From contig CASEAJ010000039.1 in assembly GCA_949285425.1 (NCBI GenBank), positions 1-63,291 of the forward strand: a DNA stretch of 63,291 bases, in the 5' to 3' direction. The stretch comes from an uncultured Porphyromonadaceae bacterium. GTDB lineage: Bacteria; Bacteroidota; Bacteroidia; Bacteroidales; Paludibacteraceae. A model generated the notes under the pieces. It was not told the origin of the DNA. It saw only the letters and a program-made list of their open reading frames with translations, and did not search any database. Position numbers and translations under genes: made by a program. Below are positions 6,979 through 15,687 of the stretch, piece by piece. The stretch's first letter is position 1; every line of letters begins with the position of its first letter.

Positions 6979-9900
6979 TCATTTCTTATCCATCATATTA
7001 TATTTCTTGAAATTCTCCGCTTGTTCCAAAATCTCCTTAAACACCTCGTCATTTGTTACCGGAGGATAACCATATTCGGCCAATATCAAAATCAAATCCA
7101 TTTTCAGTTCAGCCTTTATATCATCGCGAGTAGACCAATCCGTATATTTTGATTTATCAGCTACTATCTTCTTTATCTCGGTAGCCAGTTTCAACAACTT
7201 TTCTTCGGGATACTCAAAAGCAAATTGCCTTGCAATGGATTTAAGAATATCATAAAAAGCCTTTTCTTCATAGCTGATGCCCAAACCCTGAAACGATTTC
7301 TTCTCCTTGTTCAGTTCTTTCAACAAATCAGCCATTTGATTCGCCACTTCCGTCAGCACTTCATCTGCAAAAATCGCACTGTCCCTCCGTTCATTATATT
7401 TTTCCACCAAGGTATTCAACCGTTTGGAAAAATCAATTCCTTTCGCCTTGTTCACCTTCTTAAACTCCGTAATAACGGTTTTCAGCAACCGTTCCATCAG
7501 TTTCACCTTCGTGTTAGGCAGTTTCAGCTTACCCAGGCGTTCCATATATTCCTCACTTAATACATCCAGATTCTCCTTATCATTGCCTATCTGAATGATT
7601 TCTTCTACACCTTCCGACAAAATAGCTTCTTCTATCATTTCACTGACCCGACGATTCATTTGCGAAATGTCCGGCGTATCTCCAATAGTCAGTTTATAAA
7701 TAATAGACCGTACCCCACAGAAATAATGAATTTCCTCCCGTTCGGCACTGCCGATTTCCTCACTGTTGCTACATAGATTGAATGCCGATTTCAATTTCTT
7801 GGCATGTCCCATAAACAAGTTTTCCTGTTCCTTAGTACGCTGCATCCATTCGGCACCCCGGTTCAGGCAATCCAACTGCTCCAGCGGTGTACCGGTAGAA
7901 AATGCAGAATAGTCAAACTCTCCAAACAGCCGTCGGATGATATCCAGTTCATCTTTCACTATAACAACCGACTGTTCCACATTTTCTACCGAATCCAAAT
8001 CGGCATCTCCTTGGGCATAGCGTTTCAAGGCTATGTTCATGTTGCTTTTGATACCGATATAATCTACCACCAGGCCCTTTTCTTTTCCCGGATAGACACG
8101 GTTCACACGCGAAATGGTCTGCACCAGCGTATGTTGCTGCAAAGGTTTGTCAATATACATCGTATCCAGACAGTCTACATCAAAACCCGTCGTCCACATA
8201 TCCACCACAATGGCTATCTTAAAGTTCGATTTAGGCTTTTTATATTCCTCTGCCCAAGCCCGACGATCATCATCCGTTCCCAACAACTCATAAAGTTCCG
8301 GTTCATCATCCTTGCTTCGGGTCATAATCAGTTTGATTTTCTCGATAGGAAACCCTTGGCTACCATATGGCACCAACGGGGCAGCGGCCATCAAACAAGT
8401 TACATGCAACTTCTCCTCACCAGGCTTTTCTACCCACCCGGGACGCAAGGCTATAATTTTTTTGTAAAGATTAAAAGCAATTGTACGGTTAGCGCAAACG
8501 AACATAGCCTTGCCTTCTACCGTACTTCCTTCCTCCACCCGTTTTTCATAATGGGCAATGAAGTCTTCGGCCACCACCTGTAATCGGTCTGAGTCTCCCA
8601 AAATACGTTCCATTTTGGTTACCGCCTTCTTGCTTTCTTCTATCTGATATTCATTCGCCCCTTCTTCTGCACATTGGGCATAATACATTTCTATTTCCTG
8701 CAACTTCCTGTTGTCGAGCAGCACTTTGGCAGCACGACCTTCATACACAATGCGGCGCGTAATGCCATCGGTCACCGATTCGGTCATGGTATAGGCATCC
8801 ACCACTTCGCCAAACACATCGATTGTCGCATCTATCGGAGTACCCGTAAACCCGACATACGTAGCATTTGGCAGTGAGTCATGCAGGTATTTGGCAAAGC
8901 CATAATTACGCCTCACTCCCTTTTCGGTCTGTTTCACTTGCATCGACAGATTAGTCTGCGAACGGTGTGCCTCGTCCGAAATACAGATAATATTGGCCCG
9001 TTCAGACAACAGCCGTGTGTCTTCCGTAAACTTATGAATGGTGGTCAGAAACACCCCGCCACTGGTCCGTCCGGCCAAGTGTTCCCGTAGTTTGTCCCTG
9101 CTTTCCACATCTATCACACAGTCATCGCCGATGAAGTTTTTGGCCGTACCGAACAATTTGGAAAGCTGGTCGTCCAAGTCTGTACGGTCGGTTATCAGGA
9201 CAATTGTAGGACTGGCAAACTCCCGGCTACGCATCAACATCCTACTCAGGAACAGCATGGTGATGCTCTTTCCGCATCCGGTAGCCCCGAAGTAAGTTCC
9301 TCCTTTACCGTCACCGTCCTCCCGCAGTTTGGAATGCAGACGGATATGCTCAAACAACTTATGCGTGGCAAAGAACTGGGGATAACGGCAAACCACTTTC
9401 TTCTCATTCTTCGACGAGTCGGGGAAGAATACAAAGTCCTTAATTACACTCAGCAGCCTTTCTTTGCGGAACAATCCTCTGACCATGGTCAGCAGCGAGT
9501 TGACACCATCTGTTGCCTTATCATCGGCCTCTACCTTTCGCCAGGTATAAAAGAAATCGTAAGGCGAAAACAAAGACCCATATTTATTGTTTACCCCATC
9601 ACTGATTACCACGAACGCATTGTATTTGAACAAGTCGGGAATATCGCGGCGATAGCGCACGGTGAGCTGCGTATAGGCATCCATTATGGTAGTATCTTCT
9701 TTCACTGCGCTCTTGAATTCCAGTACCACCACCGGCAGTCCGTTCACATATACGATGCCATCGGGGATGCGCTTTTCCGTTCCTTTTATTTCCAGTTGGT
9801 TGACAATGCGGAACAGGTTATTTCCTCTACCTTCCTCGCTGAAATCTATCGGTTCAACAAACAAGTCGGGCAAAGCAGCATCTTCGCGCTTCAACGAAAA

Positions 9901-10170
9901 GCCTTCAGTCATCAGCCGATAGGTCTGCACATTGTTCTCGTACAGTGACAGCCCGGTATCGGCGGTCAGCCTGGCCAAAACGTTTTCAATCTCCATTGGT
10001 GTGATCCCCTCAGCCCGGTAGCGTGTGCGTAAATACCGGCGCATGTCATCACATAGCAGCACGTCATCGGCCTTTTTGTGAATTTCTTCCCCGTTGGTAT
10101 ATAGATAACCTTCGTTCTGAAACAGTTCCATTATTGCCATTTCGAGGGCATGTTCGTTGAAATGTGGCAT
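6979..10170 (-). CDS. hsdR: Type I restriction enzyme R subunit (HsdR)
   Basis: ATP-driven translocase and nuclease subunit of a type I restriction-modification complex, 1063 residues. The N-terminal nuclease domain shows VVLEFKSA (about 148-155). The helicase motor has Walker A GATGCGKS (295-302), DEAH within ISDEAHRSQ (399-402) and GFTGTPI, followed by a helicase C domain (VDMWTTGFDVDCLD) and a C-terminal helical region that would dock on HsdM. It is the last gene of the operon and starts 2 bp after the RAYT relic. A vestigial duplicate of its first codons lies at 10567-10608. It looks intact and full length. Confidence 0.95.
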   Translation of the reverse strand: MPHFNEHALEMAIMELFQNEGYLYTNGEEIHKKADDVLLCDDMRRYLRTRYRAEGITPMEIENVLARLTADTGLSLYENNVQTYRLMTEGFSLKREDAALPDLFVEPIDFSEEGRGNNLFRIVNQLEIKGTEKRIPDGIVYVNGLPVVVLEFKSAVKEDTTIMDAYTQLTVRYRRDIPDLFKYNAFVVISDGVNNKYGSLFSPYDFFYTWRKVEADDKATDGVNSLLTMVRGLFRKERLLSVIKDFVFFPDSSKNEKKVVCRYPQFFATHKLFEHIRLHSKLREDGDGKGGTYFGATGCGKSITMLFLSRMLMRSREFASPTIVLITDRTDLDDQLSKLFGTAKNFIGDDCVIDVESRDKLREHLAGRTSGGVFLTTIHKFTEDTRLLSERANIICISDEAHRSQTNLSMQVKQTEKGVRRNYGFAKYLHDSLPNATYVGFTGTPIDATIDVFGEVVDAYTMTESVTDGITRRIVYEGRAAKVLLDNRKLQEIEMYYAQCAEEGANEYQIEESKKAVTKMERILGDSDRLQVVAEDFIAHYEKRVEEGSTVEGKAMFVCANRTIAFNLYKKIIALRPGWVEKPGEEKLHVTCLMAAAPLVPYGSQGFPIEKIKLIMTRSKDDEPELYELLGTDDDRRAWAEEYKKPKSNFKIAIVVDMWTTGFDVDCLDTMYIDKPLQQHTLVQTISRVNRVYPGKEKGLVVDYIGIKSNMNIALKRYAQGDADLDSVENVEQSVVIVKDELDIIRRLFGEFDYSAFSTGTPLEQLDCLNRGAEWMQRTKEQENLFMGHAKKLKSAFNLCSNSEEIGSAEREEIHYFCGVRSIIYKLTIGDTPDISQMNRRVSEMIEEAILSEGVEEIIQIGNDKENLDVLSEEYMERLGKLKLPNTKVKLMERLLKTVITEFKKVNKAKGIDFSKRLNTLVEKYNERRDSAIFADEVLTEVANQMADLLKELNKEKKSFQGLGISYEEKAFYDILKSIARQFAFEYPEEKLLKLATEIKKIVADKSKYTDWSTRDDIKAELKMDLILILAEYGYPPVTNDEVFKEILEQAENFKKYNMMDKK

Positions 10171-10177
10171 AGTTATT
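10147..10177. repeat. 31-bp direct repeat over the hsdR start, copy 1
   Basis: This segment covers the start codon of hsdR and a few bases upstream. It matches 10585-10615 at 27 of 31 positions in the same orientation. The two copies bracket the RAYT relic. Confidence 0.75.
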
Positions 10178-10449
10178 CCGTTTTATTCAGTTTGTCAGTC
10201 TGCCAGTTGGCAGCATTGTTGTTTATGTATTCCGCCATGCGGTTCAATTCGTCCGTATTGCGTACAATGCGGTCATGAAAACGCGGTTGCCATGCAAAAT
10301 CAATTCCGTTTTCATTGGCGAATTTGGTGATTGCAGATTTTAATCCACCTACAACAACAGATAATAATCCGCGTCCGTTTGCAATATCGGACATAGATTT
10401 CATGTCGTGTAGAGACGTGGCGCGCCGCGTCTCTACAACGGTGGCGGCT
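10173..10449 (-). pseudogene. C-terminal relic of a REP-associated tyrosine (RAYT) transposase
   Basis: Only about 80-90 codons remain, including the segments RRATSLHDMKSMSDIA, GLLSVVVGGLKSAITKFAN and FAWQPRFHDRIVRN, which are characteristic of the C-terminal part of Bacteroidota RAYT (IS200-like) transposases. The catalytic HUH region is missing and a stop codon interrupts the frame just upstream. A REP-type palindrome lies inside the remnant and is read in frame. It sits in the hsd operon between the AlbA_2 gene and hsdR, so transcription must pass through it. It is not a functional transposase. Confidence 0.75.
10408..10437. repeat. REP-type palindrome
   Basis: TGTAGAGACG (10408-10417) and CGTCTCTACA (10428-10437) are exact complements around GGCGCGCC. 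This GC-rich imperfect hairpin is of the kind associated with RAYT transposases in Bacteroidota, and it lies within the RAYT relic. Confidence 0.75.
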
Positions 10450-10566
10450 ATGTTGCACCCCGTTTATTTTTTCATACGAAATCCCATTCTTTCCGTTTCC
10501 ACATTGATTCATTCCTACCGGTCTTGCAATATCCTCGTTCCATTACATGCATTGTTTTTCTGAACA

Positions 10567-10608
10567 TCAATTAATCATTCCATTGACATGTTCGTTGAAG
10601 TGTGACAT
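10567..10608 (-). pseudogene. Vestigial hsdR 5' end
   Basis: The minus strand reads MSHFNEHVNGMIN followed by a stop, closely matching the start MPHFNEHALEMAI of intact hsdR. It begins just after the stop of the AlbA_2 gene, with the same short spacer that separates the RAYT relic from hsdR. It is best explained as the start of another hsdR allele cut off by a recombination or insertion event. Confidence 0.7.
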
Positions 10609-10615
10609 AGCTATT
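10585..10615. repeat. 31-bp direct repeat over the hsdR start, copy 2
   Basis: Partner of 10147-10177, with four mismatches. It spans the AlbA_2 stop codon and the vestigial hsdR start. Confidence 0.72.
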
Positions 10616-11639
10616 TCTTTTTTCTCATTTGCTGATTTTTTTCTTTCGTTTCTCTTAAGTACTTTTTGTATTTATCCGTACATTCACTGAGAAATACCTC
10701 TTTCCCTCGTTGCTCCATAAGTTTTTGTACCACAGTAACAACAGATTTTGAATATTTGTGTATACCATTAGATTTTTCTCCTTGCATTATCGTCATATGC
10801 CTTTTGGGCTTGTTTTTTAAGTCTAATGAATATATTACAGCTTGCATTTCATATTGATTTAATCCTAATTTTTTCTGAAGTATCCCGGTTGTTAATGGAT
10901 ACAAAACATTTGGGTCAATTATTACATTATCAACATCTACTAAACCATCAATTGTTCCAACTAATTTTAATGTTGGCAAGCCTTCACCTTCTTTTTCCGT
11001 AAAATGTCCTTCTTTAATAAATTTAAGTTGATCTATCAGAGATTTATCCAATAGTATTTTACTGTCACCATAAGTGATTTCTCCATTGTATCTATCAAGA
11101 AGGTGTATATTTTGTGGACCAACCATTGCGATTTTTTCAATGTGTTTGATCCATAAAATACGTTCTTTTTCTCGTTCTTTTTCCAATATTTTTTTTAATT
11201 CAGGATATTCTATCTCTTTTGTTTCTCCTCTATAGCGATAATAAATAGCTCCTTCTCGTAATATGTTATCTTTACTTTTTTTACATACTACAGGCTTTTC
11301 TTCTGCTTCTTCTACAGATAATATACCAAACTTTTTTCCTTCAAATTCTTGAATTGCAGACTGCCACCTAATGTCAGGAGAAAAGTATTCTCTAACTTTA
11401 ATATCAATAAATTTGGGATCTGTTTCTGATAATTTGTTATTAGACATACCTAATAATACATGAGGGGAATCTTTAATTCCAAATACAATTTGTCCTCCTT
11501 TATTATTAGCCATACCAACTAAAGTCTTAATGTATTTGAGTAAATTATCTCCCAACTGGAAATTCTGTTTGTATTCCAGATTGAAACTTTCCCGTTTTTT
11601 TATATATCCTTTACTGTCTGTATCAAAAGAAAAAAACAT
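10611..11639 (-). CDS. AlbA_2 (Schlafen-type) putative nucleic-acid-binding protein in type I RM operon
   Basis: A 342-residue protein whose first 130 residues match the AlbA_2 domain: ESFNLEYKQNF (about 17-27), NNKGGQIVFGIKDSP (about 45-59) and YYRYRGETKEIEYPEL (about 135-150). AlbA_2 domains bind nucleic acid and are related to the Schlafen core. The C-terminal part (about 170-342) is lysine-rich, is not recognised, and may contain a DNA-binding segment near YKKYLRETK. It lies 14 bp after hsdS and before hsdR. The gene is strikingly AT-rich compared with hsdM and hsdR, suggesting a separate origin. A defence accessory or regulatory role is inferred, not shown. Confidence 0.75.
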   Translation of the reverse strand: MFFSFDTDSKGYIKKRESFNLEYKQNFQLGDNLLKYIKTLVGMANNKGGQIVFGIKDSPHVLLGMSNNKLSETDPKFIDIKVREYFSPDIRWQSAIQEFEGKKFGILSVEEAEEKPVVCKKSKDNILREGAIYYRYRGETKEIEYPELKKILEKEREKERILWIKHIEKIAMVGPQNIHLLDRYNGEITYGDSKILLDKSLIDQLKFIKEGHFTEKEGEGLPTLKLVGTIDGLVDVDNVIIDPNVLYPLTTGILQKKLGLNQYEMQAVIYSLDLKNKPKRHMTIMQGEKSNGIHKYSKSVVTVVQKLMEQRGKEVFLSECTDKYKKYLRETKEKNQQMRKKK

Positions 11640-11653
11640 ACGCTCTTATATTA

Positions 11654-12751
11654 TTACTCCATCTTCGCTAAAAGCAAAGACCGTAAATCGTTCATAATTC
11701 CTGTCATATACTCATACCTTCTAATGTCCTCAACAATAGGCCTTATATATCGATAAAAAGTTTTTATTATATAATCATTTACAACAATTTGATATTCACT
11801 AATATCTCCACGAATGATATAAGGGATAGATGATCCTCGACTACCTCCCATATATTTTTTTTCAAAACCAAATTTTAAACAACAATATAGATATAACATA
11901 TATGATTTATCCACATTTTGAAGCAATGTACATGCATATGTTCGTTGATATAAATCAAACTTCCCTTTGAAATAATTAACACGGCCAGTATAACTTCCAT
12001 TGCCTGCAATCAATACTGCTTCACCATCGTATATAAAATCATCCGATTTAAAAGTTGTCGGAGAGCATGAAAAGAATGTATACAACCCATTCTCAGATGT
12101 CTCACTGACATCTTTCCGCCCAGTAAAAATTTTGCAAAATTCTCCAATCGTCCCCTTTCTCCATCCTTCCGGCAGATTCTCTTTATCAATCCCATCTACA
12201 AATATTTGGCGATAGAGTGTTTGGGCTGTTTCTTCCAAACGGGTAATCATCTGTTCGTTCAGACGGATTCTTTTGGAAATGGTTTCGTATTCTGCAACTA
12301 TCTTTCGTTGTTGTTCGATGGGAGGAATAGGAAGAGTCATATCGCAGAAATCTTGCCAGGTAAGACTACCTCTAACCCCTCCAACTGCATAAAAACTTGC
12401 TTCCCGATCAAATTCATTACGGGAAAACCACATCATTAGATATTGTGGTAATAATATGTTTTTATCTACAACCTCAAACATTGGATATGCAGGCGACATA
12501 ATTGCACATTCACCTTCAAACATTGCAACAGGCATCTTCCCATCTCGACTTACCTGCATTAAACTACAAGCGAACTGTTCTTTACGTATCACCTTATAAT
12601 TAGACAAATCTGTACCTATTGTATTTGCGACAGATGGGATAAAAGCCTTATTGATAGTCAAACCAACAAGTTCCTTCACCTCCAAATCCCGATTCCTTAC
12701 ATCCACTTCGCGGATATAATCGCCCAGCCGTCTATAATTCTCCTTACTCAT
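11654..12751 (-). CDS. hsdS: Type I restriction-modification specificity subunit (HsdS)
   Basis: DNA-recognition subunit, 365 residues, somewhat short for the family. Two target-recognition halves are visible. The first ends in DMTLPIPPIEQQRKIVAEYETI (about 136-157) followed by the central helix; the second begins near LPEGWRKGTIGEFCKIFTG. The C-terminal helix ends with MNDLRSLLLAKM. It overlaps the RhuM-Fic gene by 8 bp, implying coupled translation. No inverted hsdS copy or site-specific recombinase is seen, so phase-variable shuffling is not supported within this window. Confidence 0.9.
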   Translation of the reverse strand: MSKENYRRLGDYIREVDVRNRDLEVKELVGLTINKAFIPSVANTIGTDLSNYKVIRKEQFACSLMQVSRDGKMPVAMFEGECAIMSPAYPMFEVVDKNILLPQYLMMWFSRNEFDREASFYAVGGVRGSLTWQDFCDMTLPIPPIEQQRKIVAEYETISKRIRLNEQMITRLEETAQTLYRQIFVDGIDKENLPEGWRKGTIGEFCKIFTGRKDVSETSENGLYTFFSCSPTTFKSDDFIYDGEAVLIAGNGSYTGRVNYFKGKFDLYQRTYACTLLQNVDKSYMLYLYCCLKFGFEKKYMGGSRGSSIPYIIRGDISEYQIVVNDYIIKTFYRYIRPIVEDIRRYEYMTGIMNDLRSLLLAKME

Positions 12752-13745
12752 AGTTGTTCTTGTTAATCAGATTGACCACTACTTTCACCATAATATCCTT
12801 TTCCTCGGTACGGCTTTCGGCTATCATCAGCGTAAGAGCCACAAGGGTGTTGTCGGCAATGCGCTTGCTTCCATCCGGATTGTAGAGAATGCCGTTACCG
12901 GCCATAAACCACAGAAAGAGGGTGGCCGCAATGCGTTTGTTGCCGTCGCTGAACGAATGGTTTTTCGTGACGAGGTAAAGCAGCATAGCCGCTTTTTCCT
13001 CCACAGAAGGATAAAGGTCTTGTCCGTTAAAAGTCTGATATATTTGCCCGATGGAACTTTTAAAGGAATCGTCCTTCTCGTTGGCGAACCATTGGCTGCC
13101 GCCAAACTTGGTCTTCAGTTCTTCTATGGCCTGCATGGCTCCTTCGTAGGTGGCATGGAACCTGGCTTCGTTTGTGGTCTGTTCTACAGCCAGTTGCTGA
13201 TAGTCGTATCGGTCCAACGTATCGAGAGCATAAGCATAGTCGGAAACGACCTCCACCAGATTGAGCGCGTCTTCCGATGTCAGTATTTCTTGTGTCTTGA
13301 CTGTACGGCCCAAGACCGTTACCAATTGCTTCAGCTCCGTATAACGTTGTTCCGTCAAAGCTTTGTTGACGGCATAGCCTTTCACCAGATATTCTTTCAG
13401 CACCCTATTGGCCCAACGGCGAAAGTCCACACCTTTTTTTGATTTGACCCGATAACCAACAGAAATGATGACATCAAGGTTATAGAAACGTACATCATGT
13501 GTCTGACTTTTACCTTCTATCGCACCATGTTCTGTGGTTGTCGCAAAATTTGCGACAACCACTTCGCCTGCAAGTTCTTCTTTTATGGCATTGGCTATAT
13601 GCTTACGGATTGTTTTTGAATCGCGCCCAAATAGTTCGGCTATCTGATAGGCATTCAACCATACCGTATCTTGATTTATTCTGACCTCAAGCTGTGTTTC
13701 TCCATCTTCCGAACGATAGATTACTATTTTATCACTCAATTCCAT
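12744..13745 (-). CDS. RhuM-Fic/Doc fusion protein in type I RM operon
   Basis: A 333-residue two-domain protein. The N-terminal two thirds match the RhuM virulence-protein family (TVWLNAYQIAELFGRDSKTI, then YNLDVIISVGYRVKS and RRWANRVLKEYL). The C-terminal part is a Fic/Doc domain with HSFSDGNKR (263-271), which keeps the catalytic His and the GNKR phosphate loop, so nucleotidyl or phosphate transfer is plausible. It overlaps hsdM by 14 bp and hsdS by 8 bp. RhuM-Fic genes next to type I systems are known in Bacteroidota, but their role, whether toxin, guard or modifier of the complex, is not settled. An antitoxin-like inhibitory helix was not identified. Confidence 0.85.
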   Translation of the reverse strand: MELSDKIVIYRSEDGETQLEVRINQDTVWLNAYQIAELFGRDSKTIRKHIANAIKEELAGEVVVANFATTTEHGAIEGKSQTHDVRFYNLDVIISVGYRVKSKKGVDFRRWANRVLKEYLVKGYAVNKALTEQRYTELKQLVTVLGRTVKTQEILTSEDALNLVEVVSDYAYALDTLDRYDYQQLAVEQTTNEARFHATYEGAMQAIEELKTKFGGSQWFANEKDDSFKSSIGQIYQTFNGQDLYPSVEEKAAMLLYLVTKNHSFSDGNKRIAATLFLWFMAGNGILYNPDGSKRIADNTLVALTLMIAESRTEEKDIMVKVVVNLINKNNYE

Positions 13746-15300
13746 AGCCCAACTCCCTGAACAGATTCAACAAATCCTTCTTGCTCTCTTCTTCCTGTTT
13801 CAGCAGTTCCTTCATTTCTGCCTGCAACTCTTTCATCTTGGCATCAAAGTCCATGCCTTCGTCCCGGCTCTTGAACTCAATGTATTTGCTGGGGACAAGC
13901 GACCAGCCTTTGGCCTCTATCTCTTCAAGAGTGGCAGAGTAGCAATATTCCGGCACGTTCCGGTAAGTCTGTTCATGCCCTTCGCGCTGCCAGTTGTGGA
14001 AGTTTTCGGCAATCTGTGAGATCTGCTCTTGTGTGAACTGGATGTATTTCTTCTCGAAAGGTTCTCCCCACTGGCGCAAGTCAATGAACAGCACTTCATT
14101 TTCACGGTTACGGTATTTCACCAGTTCACCGTTCTGCTCCACGGCACGAGCCTTACGGTTGCCGGCCAGAATCCAAAGCGTTACGCTGATGTCGGTGGAA
14201 TAGAACATGTTGCGGGGAAGAATGACGATGGCTTCCACCAAATGGTTTTTGAGCAACTGGCGGCGTATGTTCAGTTCCGTGCCGTCACCGCTCAACGCGC
14301 CGTTGGCAAGCAGGAAACCGGCCATGCCGTTGGCAGACAATTTAGATACCATATTCAGAATCCAGCCGTAATTGGCGTTACTTGTCGGAGGTACGTCATA
14401 CCCCTGCCACCGCGGGTCGTTAGTCAGCTCGTTTTCGGCACGCCATGCCTTTTGGTTGAATGGAGGGTTGGCCATGATGAAATCGGCCTTCAGGTCCTTG
14501 TGCTGGTCGTCGTGGAAGGTGTCCGCTGCCTTTTCGCCCAGGTTGCAGGCAATGCCACGAATAGCCAGGTTCATCTTGGCCAGTTTGTAAGTGGTGTTGG
14601 TGTATTCCTGTCCGTAAACGGAAATGTCCTTCTTGTTTCCGTGATGGGCTTCGATAAACTTCATGCTCTGCACAAACATACCACCGGAACCGCAACAAGG
14701 GTCGTAAATCTTGCCTCGGTAAGGTTGTATCATTTCGGCTATCAGATTGACAATGGTCTTTGGCGTGTAATATTCCCCTTTTCCTTTGCCCTCGGCAATA
14801 GCAAATTTGCCTAAGAAATATTCGTAAACACGCCCTATCAAATCGTGTTCTTTGTCCTTCTGCGTATCAATTTTGCCGATTACATCCAGCAGGCTGGCCA
14901 GCTTGGTGCGGTCAAGGCCCAAACCTGAATAATAATTGCTCGGCAATGCGCCTTTCAGTGCCGGATTATCCTTTTCCACCTGAAGCAAAGCGGCATCTAT
15001 CTTAATGGCAATGTCATTTTGTTTGGCGTTTTCCATCAGATAGTCCCAGCGGCTGGCTTCGCTCAGATAAAACACGTTCTTTGCATTGTAGAATACGGAC
15101 TGGTCGGCAAAAGCCTCTTTCCCTTCTGCTATCAGTTCATTGCGTCTTTCCACAAAACGGTCGTAGGCATATTTCAAGAATATCAGGCTTAATACCACGT
15201 GCTTGTATTCCGAAGGCTCGACCGACCCGCGCAGCTTGTTTGCCGACTCCCATAGGGTTTCCTCTATGCTCTTTTCTTTTTGTTGCAACTTCTTCGCCAT
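13732..15300 (-). CDS. hsdM: Type I restriction-modification methyltransferase subunit (HsdM)
   Basis: N6-adenine methyltransferase subunit, 522 residues. An N-terminal helical domain (about 10-150) precedes the Rossmann-like catalytic domain with GEYYTPKTIV (175-184), SAM-binding DPCCGSGGMFV (200-210) and catalytic NPPF (278-281). The C-terminal coiled coil (about 480-522) would contact HsdS. It begins 8 bp after the small regulator gene and is followed by overlapping genes for RhuM-Fic and HsdS. It would methylate host DNA with HsdS to protect it from HsdR. Confidence 0.95.
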   Translation of the reverse strand: MAKKLQQKEKSIEETLWESANKLRGSVEPSEYKHVVLSLIFLKYAYDRFVERRNELIAEGKEAFADQSVFYNAKNVFYLSEASRWDYLMENAKQNDIAIKIDAALLQVEKDNPALKGALPSNYYSGLGLDRTKLASLLDVIGKIDTQKDKEHDLIGRVYEYFLGKFAIAEGKGKGEYYTPKTIVNLIAEMIQPYRGKIYDPCCGSGGMFVQSMKFIEAHHGNKKDISVYGQEYTNTTYKLAKMNLAIRGIACNLGEKAADTFHDDQHKDLKADFIMANPPFNQKAWRAENELTNDPRWQGYDVPPTSNANYGWILNMVSKLSANGMAGFLLANGALSGDGTELNIRRQLLKNHLVEAIVILPRNMFYSTDISVTLWILAGNRKARAVEQNGELVKYRNRENEVLFIDLRQWGEPFEKKYIQFTQEQISQIAENFHNWQREGHEQTYRNVPEYCYSATLEEIEAKGWSLVPSKYIEFKSRDEGMDFDAKMKELQAEMKELLKQEEESKKDLLNLFRELGYGIE

Positions 15301-15308
15301 GTTCTTTA

Positions 15309-15518
15309 CTATTCTTTTTCTTTATTAATCAACTGCCTCGCATCTATTTTTAATATTTCAGCTATTTTCATCAACATTTCCAACGATGGCTGACTGGCAT
15401 TGGAACACCAACGTGACACGGTTGTTTCGTTCTTTCCTAACTGTTCGGCCAACCATTTCCCGGTTTTTCCGTGTTCCACTAAAACGACTTTAATCCTGTT
15501 TATTTTTTCTGTTCCCAT
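15309..15518 (-). CDS. Small XRE-type helix-turn-helix regulator of the hsd operon
   Basis: A 69-residue single-domain protein. The HTH covers about residues 18-45 (GKWLAEQLGKNETTVSRWCS), followed by the typical PSLEMLMKIAEILKID helix. It is the first gene of the hsd operon and probably controls its expression, as C proteins do in other RM systems. The leader contains repeated ACAAT-like strings that could be its operator. Co-transcription with hsdM is inferred from the 8-bp gap. Confidence 0.87.
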   Translation of the reverse strand: MGTEKINRIKVVLVEHGKTGKWLAEQLGKNETTVSRWCSNASQPSLEMLMKIAEILKIDARQLINKEKE

Positions 15519-15561
15519 ATTGAATATATTACAATTTGAGACAATACATTGATGATATTTG

Positions 15562-15569
15562 CAAATATA
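15562..15569 (-). promoter_or_regulatory. Putative -7 element of the hsd operon
   Basis: The minus strand reads TATATTTG, matching TAnnTTTG, about 44 bp upstream of the regulator start codon. The -33 element is not convincing. Confidence 0.45.
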
Positions 15570-15687
15570 ATGATTAAAACAGGAACAAACCGATAAAACC
15601 TGAAAATTTCCAGAAACTGTTTAAATTTTATTGTCTGTCCGCACGGCAATGCCTTTCCTTGAGGAAATATTCATTGACTTTTGCCGG

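Noticed and set aside
7804..8583. Long open frame antisense to hsdR
   Set aside because: It lies entirely opposite a well-conserved hsdR and its protein has no recognisable domain.
10173..10449. Intact small hypothetical gene
   Set aside because: The frame is only the C-terminal part of a transposase family, with a stop just upstream and no catalytic domain.
11654..12751. Phase-variable hsdS by inversion
   Set aside because: No second hsdS, inverted target repeats or site-specific recombinase is present in the window.
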